A DNA stretch of 64,000 nucleotides from Cordylochernes scorpioides (taxonomy: Eukaryota > Arthropoda > Arachnida > Pseudoscorpiones > Chernetidae), in assembly GCA_030710605.1 (NCBI GenBank), contig CP092870.1, forward strand, positions 50,251,061-50,315,060. Direction: 5' to 3'. A program made the translations under genes and the position numbers. Positions 42,722 to 52,149 of this stretch are shown here, one piece after another. Position 1 is the first letter of the stretch. Every line of letters starts with the position of its first letter. The notes beneath the pieces are model-generated. The model had not been told where the DNA came from, ran no database searches, and saw only the letters and a program-made list of their open reading frames with translations.

Positions 42722-43165
42722 ATAGATGGAAATTTTTCCGGGAGGATATTGATCAAAAGAGACAAAGGTAGCCTCTCCCGTCAAAATAGACGTCAAAACC
42801 TGACGCCATCTATTGACCGTCGCCGCAAACTAGCGGTCTCGGGTCGGTGATAAAGCCACCACACCAGCTTTGGAAAACTGAAAAGCGTCCATCTCGAGAC
42901 CATGGTTTCGGGCTAATGACCCTCATCAGCCTAGGACGGATTTTATTCCATGAGATCCACATGGGATCTAATAGAATCTTGACAATCTTCCAAAGAGGTG
43001 TTTAGCTGGCAAATTGGCTGGGCCAAATCTATGGTTAAAATATAGATGGAAATTTTGCTGGGAGGATATTGATCTAAAGAGACAAAGGTCGCCTCTCCCG
43101 TCAAAATAGATGGCGTCAGGTTTTGACGTCTATTTTGACGGGAGAGGCGAGCTTTGTCTCAAGTA
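42722..43165. mobile_element. Family C foldback with hammerhead
   Basis: GATGGAAATTTTTCCGGGAG... and GCCTCTCCCGTCAAAATAG occur at 42725-42792 and again directly at 43042-43115. They are followed by an inverted ATTTTGACGGGAGAGGC (43130-43148). The hammerhead lies at 42886-42939. Confidence 0.7.
42886..42939 (-). ncRNA. Hammerhead ribozyme candidate (family C)
   Basis: Minus strand CCGTCCTAGG-CTGATGA, GGGTCATTAGCCC, GAAACCATGGTC, TCGAGATGGACG. Core complete, GUC cleavage triplet, stem III is the palindrome ACCATGGT. Stem I is interrupted but includes GTCC/GGAC. Confidence 0.65.
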
Positions 43166-43859
43166 TTGAATGTTAAACTTTATATATTTCATTCAAACTA
43201 TGGATATAAGAATGAAAGTAATATGATTGTGCCATTGATTAGTTAGAATTTAACGTGACCCAGAAAATGACGAAGATTCTGCAGTTCAGATAGAAGAGTT
43301 TCTGATATCACTTGGCAGAATAAGAGAGACCGCATGTTATGAAATCTCAATCAGTTTTTTATGAAACTAAAAAAAATGATCAAAGGAATTTGTAAAATTG
43401 AGTAATTCTGGTTCACTGAAAAAAATAAGAAGTTATCAATGCTTCAGATCAAAGGACACCAAAATTACTTAAACTTCTACATGATGTAAAAAAACATTTT
43501 TGTAGATTGTATTCATCTTTAATATGTTTAAAATGCTTATAAGAGAGATATTTATTAATCTATATTCTAAAAAATATTTAGAATTAATTATAGATTCCTT
43601 TTATTATTTTTAGGGTTTGAATTTATGTAAAAATGTATATTTTAATATATATATGTGGAAATATAAAATATTGTAGCGTGGTTTATTTGTTATTTACATG
43701 ATTTTAAGTTTCATATTTTATTAGATTTACATAATTTGGCTTGGATTGTGTCATTGCTAAATATGTGTAGCTAATTTTTGACTGTTGTTACCGAAAATAA
43801 AGTTCTTATCTCTCCTCGCGTCTGTTTTTCAACGCAACAATATAAAAACATGTTGTCGT
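43166..43859. other. No gene
   Basis: AT-rich; no supported feature. Confidence 0.35.
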
Positions 43860-44330
43860 GTCCAATGTAGAGCTTCAGATGTCTCCATACATCTCTATCA
43901 ATGTCCTCTATCTTGGGTGTGTAAAGTTACTGCTCTGGGTCCATGTCAATTTTCTGTTGTTGTTGTCGTGTCCAATGTAGAGCCTCAGATGTCTCCATTC
44001 ATCTTTATAACAGCAATGTCCTCTATCTTGGGTGTGTAAAGATGCTGTTCTGGGTCCATGTCAATTTTATGTTGTTGTTGTCGTGTCAAATGTAGAGCCT
44101 CAGATGTCTCCATTCATCTCTATAACAGCAATGTCCTCTATCTTGGGTGTGTAAAGCTGCTGTTCTGGGTCCATGTCAATTTTCTGCAAGGCTGCAGCCA
44201 TTGCTGGACATGAGAATATGTGAGTAGGTATTAGTTCCACACCAAGACAGTTATTACATGTCCTATAGGTTCTAGGACCATCTGGGTGTATTGTCATTCC
44301 TTTATAGTGTTGCGTTCTGAGTTTGTTATT
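43860..44330 (-). repeat. Retrotransposon 3'-end tandem array (3 units) plus tail coding
   Basis: Minus strand. The coding tail (44100-44297) has TYRTCNNCLGVELIPTHIFS and CPAMAAALQKIDMDPEQ, a CxxC...H...C knuckle. After the stop comes a short 3' UTR ending in ACGACAACAACAACA. The last ~110-116 bp is repeated at 43985 and 43876. The upstream region (44290-44350) is a degraded RTGH-type segment. Confidence 0.75.
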
Positions 44331-44675
44331 GTTTTTGTAATTCTTCTCTCGGAGTTTATTTCACATATTTGATCTTTTCTTTTGTTGAATTATCTTGTAT
44401 TTTGCCAAAGCATCAGCGTCAAATACTGACAATATCAAATCATATATAATGGATTAGAAAATGAGCTGTTTTCTAATAAATTGAATCAATATCCTGATAT
44501 AAATTCTATAAAGAGTTAGAAATGTATTCATATTTCAATTGATTTTTTTTTTATTTGGTATGAAATATCGCCCTACACACACACAATGCTCTCTAGTATA
44601 AGTTTTCTGATCCCCCTCGTATAGGATTAAAAGGGAGAGGCGCCTTTATCTCACATGTGACTATCACTTGTACAG
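44331..44675. other. No gene
   Basis: No supported feature. Confidence 0.3.
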
Positions 44676-45186
44676 TATATATATATATATACAAGAAAAA
44701 AAGCCTCGCGGGAGCTTGCCCAAGATGACCTCCGGGAACTTCGTCCATCTTCCATAAACGACCATGAATTTATTCAACCTTATCGAGTATTTTTCAAGGG
44801 ACCGGGAAAAAATGTTCACTAGATAAAACGATGATTTTGTAATGTAGAAAATTAGGAAAGACAAAATTCAGAATGACACGGCACACAGGGACCGGGAAAA
44901 AATGATCACTTTATCAGTTTCAAATTATCAAAATATATCTATTTCTTTTTATAAGTCTATAGAGAATTGTTTTAACAAATGTTCGTTAGACAGACCTTTA
45001 CTCGGGTACCGATTAATATTGAATTTATTCAACTTATCGAGTATTTTTCAAGGGACCGGGAAAAAATGTTCACTTTATCGAGAGATTCGTTAGACAAACC
45101 TTTACTCGGGTAAAACACGGGCAAATGTTCGTTAGACAAACCTTTACTCGGGTAAAACCTCGGGCGAAGCCGGGTACGTCCGCTAG
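44676..45186 (+). mobile_element. Helitron 3' part with repeated terminal segments
   Basis: The 3' end at 45186: CTCGGGCGAAGCCGGG, TACGTCCGCTAG, T. The upstream AAACCTTTACTCGGGTAAAA motif occurs at 44993 (diverged), 45095 and 45139, and the CTTATCGAGTATTTTTCAAG block at 44780 and 45033. This shows stacked partial copies of the 3' terminus. The 5' end is not identified. Confidence 0.65.
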
Positions 45187-45480
45187 TTCACTTATAAAGA
45201 TAAAATGTTTTAGCCGATCTAAAGCCCTACGGGATTGAGAATGGAACGTTACGTTAATATTTGAAAGTGATTTATATATATATAGATAATATAGCCCTTC
45301 ATTGTAATCACGTATTATATTCACTGCATTAATAAATGTCAGTGAACTCGTTTATATGTAGTGTTTTTTGTTTTCGAGATATTCTAATAGAACGTTCTCA
45401 CATTTTCTGTAAAATATTTACATATGCACAAACACAGAATATAATCACTATGTCTTAATTTCGCTATAATTATTGTTATA
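45187..45480. other. No gene
   Basis: No supported feature. Confidence 0.3.
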
Positions 45481-45592
45481 AATATTATTCTAAAATAATT
45501 CGCCAGAAATCGTCCTGATAGTATACTAAACAACTTCCTAAAGTTTCATGGCAAACATCTAAAATAAAATAATACTTTTAATATTTTGCTAC

Positions 45593-45743
45593 AATATTAA
45601 AAGGAGGGGGGCTTAGGTGTTTAAAATGTAAAATGTGCTCTAAATAGTATTACATAGAGCCTTCACTACAATATTAAAAAGAGGGGGGCTTAGGTGTTTA
45701 AAATGTAAAATGTGCTCTAAATAGTATTACATAGAGCCTTCAT
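45593..45743. repeat. Tandem duplication, ~73 bp
   Basis: ACAATATTAAAAGGAGGGGG, TTAGGTGTTTAAAATGTA and GCTCTAAATAGTATTACATA occur twice (45593-45668 and 45669-45743). Confidence 0.8.
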
Positions 45744-45989
45744 AACAAACATATTTAAAATAAACCAATCAAAATATAATAATGCTGTAAAAACAGACCT
45801 TGCTACAATAATATAAAAGAAACGAAAATAAAAAAAGACACCCACGCTGAGCCTCGAACCTAGGTTTGTTACAAATATTATAAAAAAATTGTTTATGTTA
45901 ATTTTTATTTTAAAAAGCCTACATTTTAAATAAAATAATATTTTTAATAATTTGCTACAATAATATAAAAGAAATGAAAAAAAAAAAAA

Positions 45990-46070
45990 CACCCACGCTG
46001 AGCCTCGAACCTAGGTTGCGGGGGTACTAATCTGTGTACCTAACCTATAGGCTAAGCTTGACGTTACAAA
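45990..46070 (-). other. tRNA-like sequence (possible SINE head)
   Basis: Minus strand: box A-like TTAGCCTATAGGTTAGG and box B-like GGTTCGAGGCTC about 30 bases apart, followed by GTGGGTG and a T-run. A truncated duplicate (box B end only) is at 45838-45868. Acceptor pairing is not clear. Confidence 0.45.
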
Positions 46071-46328
46071 TAAGCTCATGCGAGGCTATTTTAGGCCATA
46101 CGTCTTCCGCGAGGGGGCGCTGATTGCGAGTGAATTTACGTTTTATTGTAAATAAAAATGTAACGAAAGGTTATTTCTAAAGAGTAATTAGCCAGAAACC
46201 ATCCCGGTAGTATACCAAACATCTTCCCAAAGTTTCATCACGATTGGTTGAGCGATGTAGAAGATTATCACTCACGAACGGACGGACGGACCAACGGACC
46301 AACAAACATCCATTTTTATATATATAGA

Positions 46329-46663
46329 TATATCGTTCTGCATGCGTTTACACAATAGTTAACCTAAGAAAAAACATCTCTTTATCGTGCAACTTTCATC
46401 AGCAACTTCAGTTACACGATAAGTTGATGATTTTCCTTTATTTATTCACCATAACCCAGTACAATTTCACATTTGTACTATTTTTTTTTCAAATAGTTAA
46501 CCTATCTGGGTGAAAAAGCTTTACCGGGATATAGAGGGAGATCTGAAAAAAAGTTACTGTTTCGACCCAAGAATATGGGAGTTATATTTACAATATGCTT
46601 TGGATAGAACAATTCGTAATATCAAACTCTTTCATATAATAAAATTAAATATATGAGATAAGT
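46329..46663. other. No gene; family A fragment
   Basis: 46372-46440 has AACATCTCTTTATCGTGCAA and CAGTTACACGATAAG, ends of family A without a centre. Confidence 0.45.
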
Positions 46664-46790
46664 AAGTGTAACTTCCAACTGTTGATAGAAAGTTTCAAAC
46701 GATATCAACCAGTTATGACGCTCTATGCCTTGCAAGAACAATAGAAAGGCTTCGACTTTCTATCAAAAGTTGGACACTTACATTTCAAAG
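46664..46790. repeat. Short inverted repeat
   Basis: TAAGTGTAACTTCCAACTGT, TGATAGAAAGT against ACTTTCTATCA, AAAGTTGGACACTTAC. Unassigned foldback next to a family E end (46795-46830). Confidence 0.55.
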
Positions 46791-46887
46791 GTAAAATAAA
46801 TGATATTTTGATCCAATATATGCCTTTTTATTTAAATAAAATTGTGTGTTTAAATTATTAACATATATATTGTATATATTGGCGCCA

Positions 46888-47478
46888 ATCAAACAATGCC
46901 ACAGATCTCTGGAGATGAGTTTGTGGCGACCACACTTTGCTTCAGCGAGCGCGGACTAAGCTCCAATACACATACGGGCAGTAGTGTGGCGGCCCCACTA
47001 CGCCTCGGCAAGCGCGTGCTGGGAGAACACGTCACTACGCATGCGCGGGCGTCATCCGGGACTTTTCCTGGCCACTGGCGTCATAAACAACAAGGCTTGC
47101 TCACAACGGCCTTTACTTCTTTTCTCTTTACATTTCTGGCTTTAAATAAATTTTATTTCATGAAAATAATTATAATTTTATCAGCAGCCTTTCCACAAGC
47201 CACACCAACACGCACGCAACCATCCACAACTTATCTATATTAAACATAATCTCAAACTTTCAGGCATCTCTGTCCTTCTACAGGAGTACATAGTTACATA
47301 TAAACGCCGTTAAGATGCTAACTGATGTATGTATACATTTAAATCAGCATCTTAACGGCGTTTATATGTTTCCATGTACTCCTGTAAAAGGACAGAGATA
47401 CCTGAAACCTCGAGATTACGTTTAATATAGATAAAGAAACTCATCTCCAGAGATCTGTGGTATTGTTTGATTGATATC
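46888..47478. mobile_element. Foldback element with an LTR-like insertion in its left arm
   Basis: Inverted arms: AACAATGCCACAGATCTCTG/GAGATGAGTTT outside and CTATATTAAAC, AGGAGTACAT, AAACGCCGTTAAGATGCT inside. The right arm is continuous (47343-47478), while the left arm is split by 46922-47228. Both inner arms hold a motif of the CUGUNGA...GAAA type (47260-47290 minus, 47380-47413 plus: CTGTAAAAGGACAGAGATAC, CTGAAACC). Confidence 0.7.
46922..47228. mobile_element. Insertion with LTR-like ends (solo LTR?)
   Basis: TGTGGCGAC...CATCCACA: TG...CA with 5-bp inverted ends, 307 bp, GC-rich first half, AAATAAA at 47142. The uninterrupted right arm of the host foldback shows the empty site, which confirms it as an insertion. 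Flanks AGTT and ACTT do not form an exact duplication. The 115-codon frame across it is not credible. Confidence 0.5.
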
Positions 47479-47599
47479 CTGGAGATTTGAATCTATTGCT
47501 ATATATTGGGGAATTACGCCAAACTTTATCAGAGTATAGCAGTGTACTCACGTTGGGTAAGCGAGCTCAGCGATATAGTGCATATGTACTCTGTAGAAG

Positions 47600-47900
47600 G
47601 GGTAAAATTCAATGTAGAACTATATTAGTACTTAAAATTGAAGATACTTCGGCCAGTAAATCTTTTCATTATTGCGACGTTTCGACAAGAATCTTCGTCA
47701 GGAGCAAATAAATTTTGAAACATTTGGAAAGGCGTTAAAAAATATTCTAAAATAACGCCTTTCGTTTAGTTTTTGTTTGTCCCAGACGAGGACAAAAGAT
47801 TTTTGTTGAAACGTCGAGTTAATAAAAAGATTTACTGGCTGAAGTATCTTTCATTTTAGAACTATGAATGCCGACCAGGCAGCCTCTATCTTTACGATGG
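47600..47900. mobile_element. Foldback element with hammerheads on both arms
   Basis: GAAGATACTTCGGCCAGTAA, ATCTTTTCATTA on the left and TTAATAAAAAGATTTACTGG, CTGAAGTATCTTTC on the right. A spacer of about 80 bp holds AGGCGTTAAAAAATATTC/ATAACGCCTTTCG. The outer AACTATGAATGCCGACCAGG is shared with 42.65 kb. Confidence 0.65.
47674..47708 (-). ncRNA. Hammerhead ribozyme candidate
   Basis: Minus strand TTGCTC-CTGACGA, AGATTCTTGTC, GAAACGTC, GCAATAATG. Core complete, GUC triplet, palindromic ACGU; TTGC/GCAA can form stem I with a 2-nt bulge. Stem II is shortened relative to the right-arm copy (47785-47822), which keeps a long stem II but has CAGACGA (U4 to A). Confidence 0.5.
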
Positions 47901-48078
47901 AGCTATATTAGGAAATAAATTTATATACCTGTGTATATTGATTCGGAACTTGAAAAACTATATAATTAACATCTTTCCGGTATATTGTACATAATACAAG
48001 AATAATTTTAATAAAGAATAATTACTGTGTCAAATTATATTGACAAATATTTGCACTTTTTTTTTAATCTTATCAGGT
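47901..48078. other. No gene
   Basis: AT-rich, nothing recognised. Confidence 0.3.
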
Positions 48079-48480
48079 TTTAGTGTGAAGGATTTTGTTT
48101 TCGTTTGATAGTAAACCAATCTCTCCCGTCTTCTCATTGGAGTAATGTGGCCATGTTTGTATATAAAAGGGGGCTATGGTATTGCGAGAGAGGAGTGTGG
48201 TGGATTATTGTGTGGAGACGCTTAAATTGTTCTCTGCGTGCTTTATCCGTGTCTGGTGATCTCCTCGCATACCTGTGTAACCCCGGTCCGATCCCTACAC
48301 CAACACTATAATAAAAGTACTGTTTTTTTAATTTTATTTTATTTAACAAATTGTGAGTTATTATTTACCTTTTTTTGTGTTATACTCTTGAGTGTACGAT
48401 TTTTGTATGTTTAGTTACTATTACTCTAGGCCCTAGTTTATTGCATTTTGTGTCAACCCGTACAAAGTAAACTTTTGTCA
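48079..48480 (+). promoter_or_regulatory. LTR-like promoter segment
   Basis: CTCATTGG, a TATAAAAGG box (48161), a GC-richer leader, CCCGGTCCGATCCC and AATAAAAG (48310), in LTR-like order. Clear TG...CA ends were not fixed, and no second LTR is in the window. Possibly a solo LTR. Confidence 0.35.
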
Positions 48481-48518
48481 ACTGATCTCTACAAATATTC
48501 ACGCCTATATATATAAAA

Positions 48519-49190
48519 CTAGCCGAATGACCCGGGCAACGCCCGGGTTTTACCCGATTAAATGCTTTTATTCAAATACTATTCGTTACAATTATAAATT
48601 GGCGCCGTGGATGTCATTCTTGTGAAACGTCCCGCTCCAAACTTTGTGTCTGAGAAGCGATATTTTTATAAAGAGATGATCTGGCTTTGTGTCTTCTGCT
48701 CGAATGAATGTGTTTATGTTAGAATATTGTTCCTGCACACTAAAAATGAACTGGCTTCACCCGTGGTCTCTGCTTTTTGGAATTTTTCCGGATATAATTT
48801 TGTATCTGATAATCAAATATGATACAGCAATATTGTCATAATCATTTTCTGACTAAAAAAAAACAACTATTTTTGCCCAGAACCTGTCAATTTCAATTTT
48901 TCTTGCCTAAAAATGCGACATATCTCTTCCATATTTTTTTCTATGTCCTGTTAAAACACGTTTTACATGTGCATTAGGTCAGCTGATATTACCTCCCATC
49001 TTCACCGCTAGAGGCGCTGCTTGCGAGCGAAAGAGCAAATTTGCAACTCAAATTTGCAAATAACTCGAAAAATATTCGGGATAGAGACCTGAAATATTCA
49101 ATATAAGTTTTTCCAGATTCTACTATACATACTGATAAAATTTCAGTCATATTAGTTACGTATTTTACGTATATTACGTAAAAGCATTCC
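48519..49190 (-). mobile_element. Helitron, CGGCTAG family, 5' end unclear
   Basis: Minus-strand 3' end: AACCCGGGCGTTGCCCGGGT, CATTCGGCTAG. Shares TTATAATTGTAACGAATAG and GGCGCCAATTTAT with 11012-11558. The 5' portion aligns to about 49190, just before the tRNA-Gly repeat. Confidence 0.65.
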
Positions 49191-49456
49191 ATTCACAAAA
49201 GCAAACGATGACAGAATTGATGACTCTGATACTTGTATATTTTAATAATATTATAAATGAGTTTTAAAAATTGTAAAAAAAAGAAATGCATCGGCCGGGA
49301 ATCGAACCCGGGCCGCCCGCGTGGCAGGCGAGCTTTGTACAACTGAACCACCGATGCTTATAAGAAATGGCCATATTTGGGTATTTATCCCATTCACAAA
49401 AGCAAACGGTGACAGAATTGATTGACGACTCTGATAAATATGATATTTTAATATTT
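49189..49456 (-). repeat. tRNA-Gly-bearing repeat, partial tandem
   Basis: CATTCACAAAAGCAAACG, TGACAGAATTGA and ATATTTTAATA occur on both sides of the tRNA copy (49189-49246 and 49391-49456). The tRNA unit is therefore about 200 bp and partly tandem. Confidence 0.65.
49287..49357 (-). tRNA. tRNA-Gly(GCC) pseudogene
   Basis: Acceptor, anticodon and T arms intact; D arm broken (AGTTGTACAAAG where the gene has AGTGGTAGAATG). This destroys box A, the D stem and the GG of the D loop. Confidence 0.8.
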
Positions 49457-49469
49457 ATTATCAGTAATT

Positions 49470-49727
49470 TTTGTAGACATTGATAAAGGTTGGCGTGCAT
49501 CCAATCTATATATTGGGTAATCAAAGAAAATTTTAAACACAATATATGGCTTTATTATCTGTGAAGATATATATATTAAATATAATTTAATTAAAAAGGC
49601 ATATATATTGGATTAAAAAAATATATGCTAATATTTCAGTTGGCAGAACGCCAACCTTTTTCAAGGTGTAACAACATATACTGTGAAAAAACAATAGAAA
49701 AAATAAAAAAGGAAAATATCAGGTGTT
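49470..49727. mobile_element. Family E fragments
   Basis: 49478-49500 has TTGATAAAGGTTGGCGTGCA. 49598-49675 has AAAAGGCATATATATTGG and, minus strand, TTGAAAAAGGTTGGCGTTCT, GCCAACTGAAATATTAG, another UUGANAA-type motif. Confidence 0.6.
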
Positions 49728-50022
49728 GATATTAAAAACAAAGTAGGCATATCCTGACCAGTAGCACATGTGCTTTTTAGAAGGTAGAGCGCTATCTGGT
49801 GGAACAGAAATCAACTAAACATTGATTTAGCCACTTCCCTGATATTTGGTCAACCCAATTACTTGATGAATAGATTTTCTTGATTTATCAAGAAATTGAA
49901 TTGGCCAAATATCAGGGAACAGGCTAAATCAATGTTTAGTTGATTTCTGTTCCACCAGATGGCGCTCTGACTTCTGAAAAGCACATGTGCTCCTGTTCAG
50001 GATATGCCTACTTTGTTTTTAA
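49728..50022. mobile_element. Foldback family B
   Basis: Arms from AACAAAGTAGGCATATCCTG to CAGGATATGCCTACTTTGTT. No hammerhead in the centre. Right arm has CCACCAGATGGCGC (49952-49965), a full match to the CTCF consensus. Confidence 0.75.
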
Positions 50023-50114
50023 CATATACTGTATAATATCAAAATTATATTCTAATAAATACACAGAAGGCGTTCCATATTAGTATAATATATGGGGCTA
50101 GGAATAAGCTATAG

Positions 50115-50324
50115 CAGGGCTCGGCAAACTTTTGAGTCGGAAGAGTCAAAAATGACAATTTACAAAATTTCAAAGTTTTTAAAGAGCCAGAAAACTTTTT
50201 CTTTCCAACAATAAACAGTACTCACATAGATAATATTTACGTGTGGAACTATATAAAGAGCTTCACATCCAAAGAGCTGCATGTGATTCTCGGGCCGCAA
50301 TTTGCCGCCTCCTGCTCTAGAGTA
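50115..50324. mobile_element. hAT-type MITE
   Basis: CAGGGCTCGGCAAACTTTTG ... CGCAATTTGCCGCCTCCTG. Reverse-orientation relative of 21044-21574 without the nested element. No transposase. Confidence 0.7.
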
Positions 50325-50880
50325 ATGTATATTCCTTATAAAATGAGTTTAATGGTTTCGATGTTCTCCCATCTTTGATATCAAGCCAGAATGTACGTAT
50401 GGTGTAGCTGTCAGTTCAGGAGGATCAATCAATACCTCGGTGAAATTGGCACTCCATGAATGATTAACTCCCTTCAATTAAATTTAATTATTAACGATTT
50501 TACATTAGCCCCAACCATATTTCAACCTTTTCTCGATAATTTTAATTAGCGCTGGTCAGGAGCCAAGATGGCAGTAGCGGTGGTAGCCCTAGATAAGGCC
50601 ACTTTGGCTCTGCTTGAATACACTTTAAAATGAGTTTCGTGTAGGCAACTTCTGATGGGAAAAAAGTTTGAGGGTTGTTGAGAAAAGTTATATTTTTGTA
50701 TCATTAAAAAAAAAGAAGAGGAATAAATATATTCTAGAGGGAGAGCAGAATTTATTAAAAGTATTTTTGGAGAGGTGTCCACATGCTCCACTGACGTCTA
50801 TCTTGAGTCCTGACAACATTATTACAATTTCTCTCTCAACTTCCCTTCTTCTCAACAAGACATTTTTCTATAACATAATA
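50325..50880. other. No gene
   Basis: Some unique-looking sequence (50400-50580) but no supported coding region. Confidence 0.35.
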
Positions 50881-51370
50881 TCATTGTATATTGAATGAAA
50901 GGATTTAAGCACGAATGTTTATATACAATACAAATTGTGGAAGAGAATTGCTCGATGCAAATATTTATATGTAATTCTACTGTCCTATATGTCCATAGTT
51001 TGATTATATTATGATGCATTAGCACGCCATCTGTTATCAAAATTCAGTAAGGACAGTAGATATCGTTTATTTAAAAAAAAAAAAGAATCATACGCGTCTA
51101 TAATAGTTTTGAATTTTGATAGTTTGATTATAATACCGTTTCTGAGATTCCACCTTTCAGTGTAGCATATATAAGCAGAAAGATTCAATACAGTATTAGA
51201 ACTCTATAAAGCGGCCTGGTGGATTAAATTGGTGAAACCGCTGGGAGGGTTCACCTTTTATGAACCAAGCCCACCCAATATCTGTTTTCATCGCAGTAAG
51301 GACAGTAGAAGTTTGTATTGTATATAAAAGAAACATTTGTGCTTAAATCCTTTCATTTTATATATATAGA
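50881..51370 (+). mobile_element. Family D pieces
   Basis: 50895-51060 carries an end fragment (AAAGGATTTAAGCACGAATG, GAGAATTGCTCGATGCAAAT). 51130-51370 is a fuller copy ending TTCATTTTATATATATAGAT. The ribozyme-like core is damaged (CACCTTTTATGAACCAAG at 51248). Confidence 0.6.
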
Positions 51371-51612
51371 TGGCGCGTTATTGCTTTATGTCAATAAGAT
51401 GATTGGCACGTACCTACATAAGTACTGAACCACCTCACCTAGACCGATATTACGTCAAAAATTAAGGACGCATTTGTTTTCTTTCTATTTTAGGTAGTGT
51501 TTAAAAAGAAAAATAATAATATTTTAACATTATATATGTAGCAGCATACTTACAACGTTTACTAACATAAGTTCTGGCGTGATGTGAATTGAAATAAGAA
51601 AGGAAAAAAGAG
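51371..51612. other. No gene
   Basis: Nothing supported. Confidence 0.3.
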
Positions 51613-51960
51613 AGGCATCTCCTTATCTTGCAACTGAAAGTTTCTGATGGCTTGCGCCATTTATCGGAATAAAAATCAACTATTCATTGATTTTTAATTA
51701 TTCCAGAATTGGCCAAATACCTATTCTTGATTAATCAAGAAAAGCTAACCACGTACGCGTTTCGGGCTGTTGGCCCTCATCAGCGTGGTACAAGCTGTAA
51801 CGACCAAAAAAACTGGTCATTTAGGCATCCTGAAAAATCATCAAACGGGTAGTTAAGGCCAGAACTGTGTGAAAACGCTAAACAATGTGAAAAAATAGTA
51901 CAAATACGATATTGTACTGGGATAAGGTGTATAAATTATGAAAAAGGCATCTTATTATCC
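51613..51960. mobile_element. Foldback family A with intact hammerhead
   Basis: GAGGCATCTCCTTATCTTGC, GATGGCTTGCGCCATTTATC, TTGATTAATCAAGAAAAGC, then the hammerhead strand. A second partial copy follows at 51945-52050. Confidence 0.7.
51749..51788 (-). ncRNA. Hammerhead ribozyme candidate (family A), all core bases
   Basis: Minus strand CCACG-CTGATGA-GGGC, CAACA, GCCC-GAAA-CGCGTA, CGTGG. Stem I CCACG/CGTGG 5 bp, stem II GGGC/GCCC 4 bp, core canonical, A17 at the cleavage site. Stem III is the palindrome ACGCGU, so either a dimer or a very short hairpin closes it. Confidence 0.75.
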
Positions 51961-52149
51961 TGCACTTAAAAGTTACTGATGGCTTGCACCATCTATCGGA
52001 ATAAATATCAACTATTCGTTAATTTTTAATTATTCCAGAATTGGCCGAATTAAAATGTCAGACATCATCACTATAATTGCAACGAATTAAACAGGCCATA
52101 CCGCTGTCCACTCGTGTCCTCCGGTTACCGCCGGATTTTTATATTTAAA

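Larger units (their letters stand above)
45481..46328 (-). mobile_element. Helitron 5' part with nested tRNA-like repeats
   Basis: Minus-strand start TCTATATATATAAAAATGGA preceded by A, then TTTGTTGGTCCGTTGG. A standard Helitron internal block lies near 46195-46235 (GCCAGAAACC...TTCCCAAAGTTTCATC) and again at 45505-45545, so the interval between is an insertion or duplication. No CTAG end found. Confidence 0.55.

Noticed and set aside
46896..47243. 115-codon frame as a gene
   Set aside because: Crosses the boundary of a foldback arm and an LTR-like insertion; no domain.
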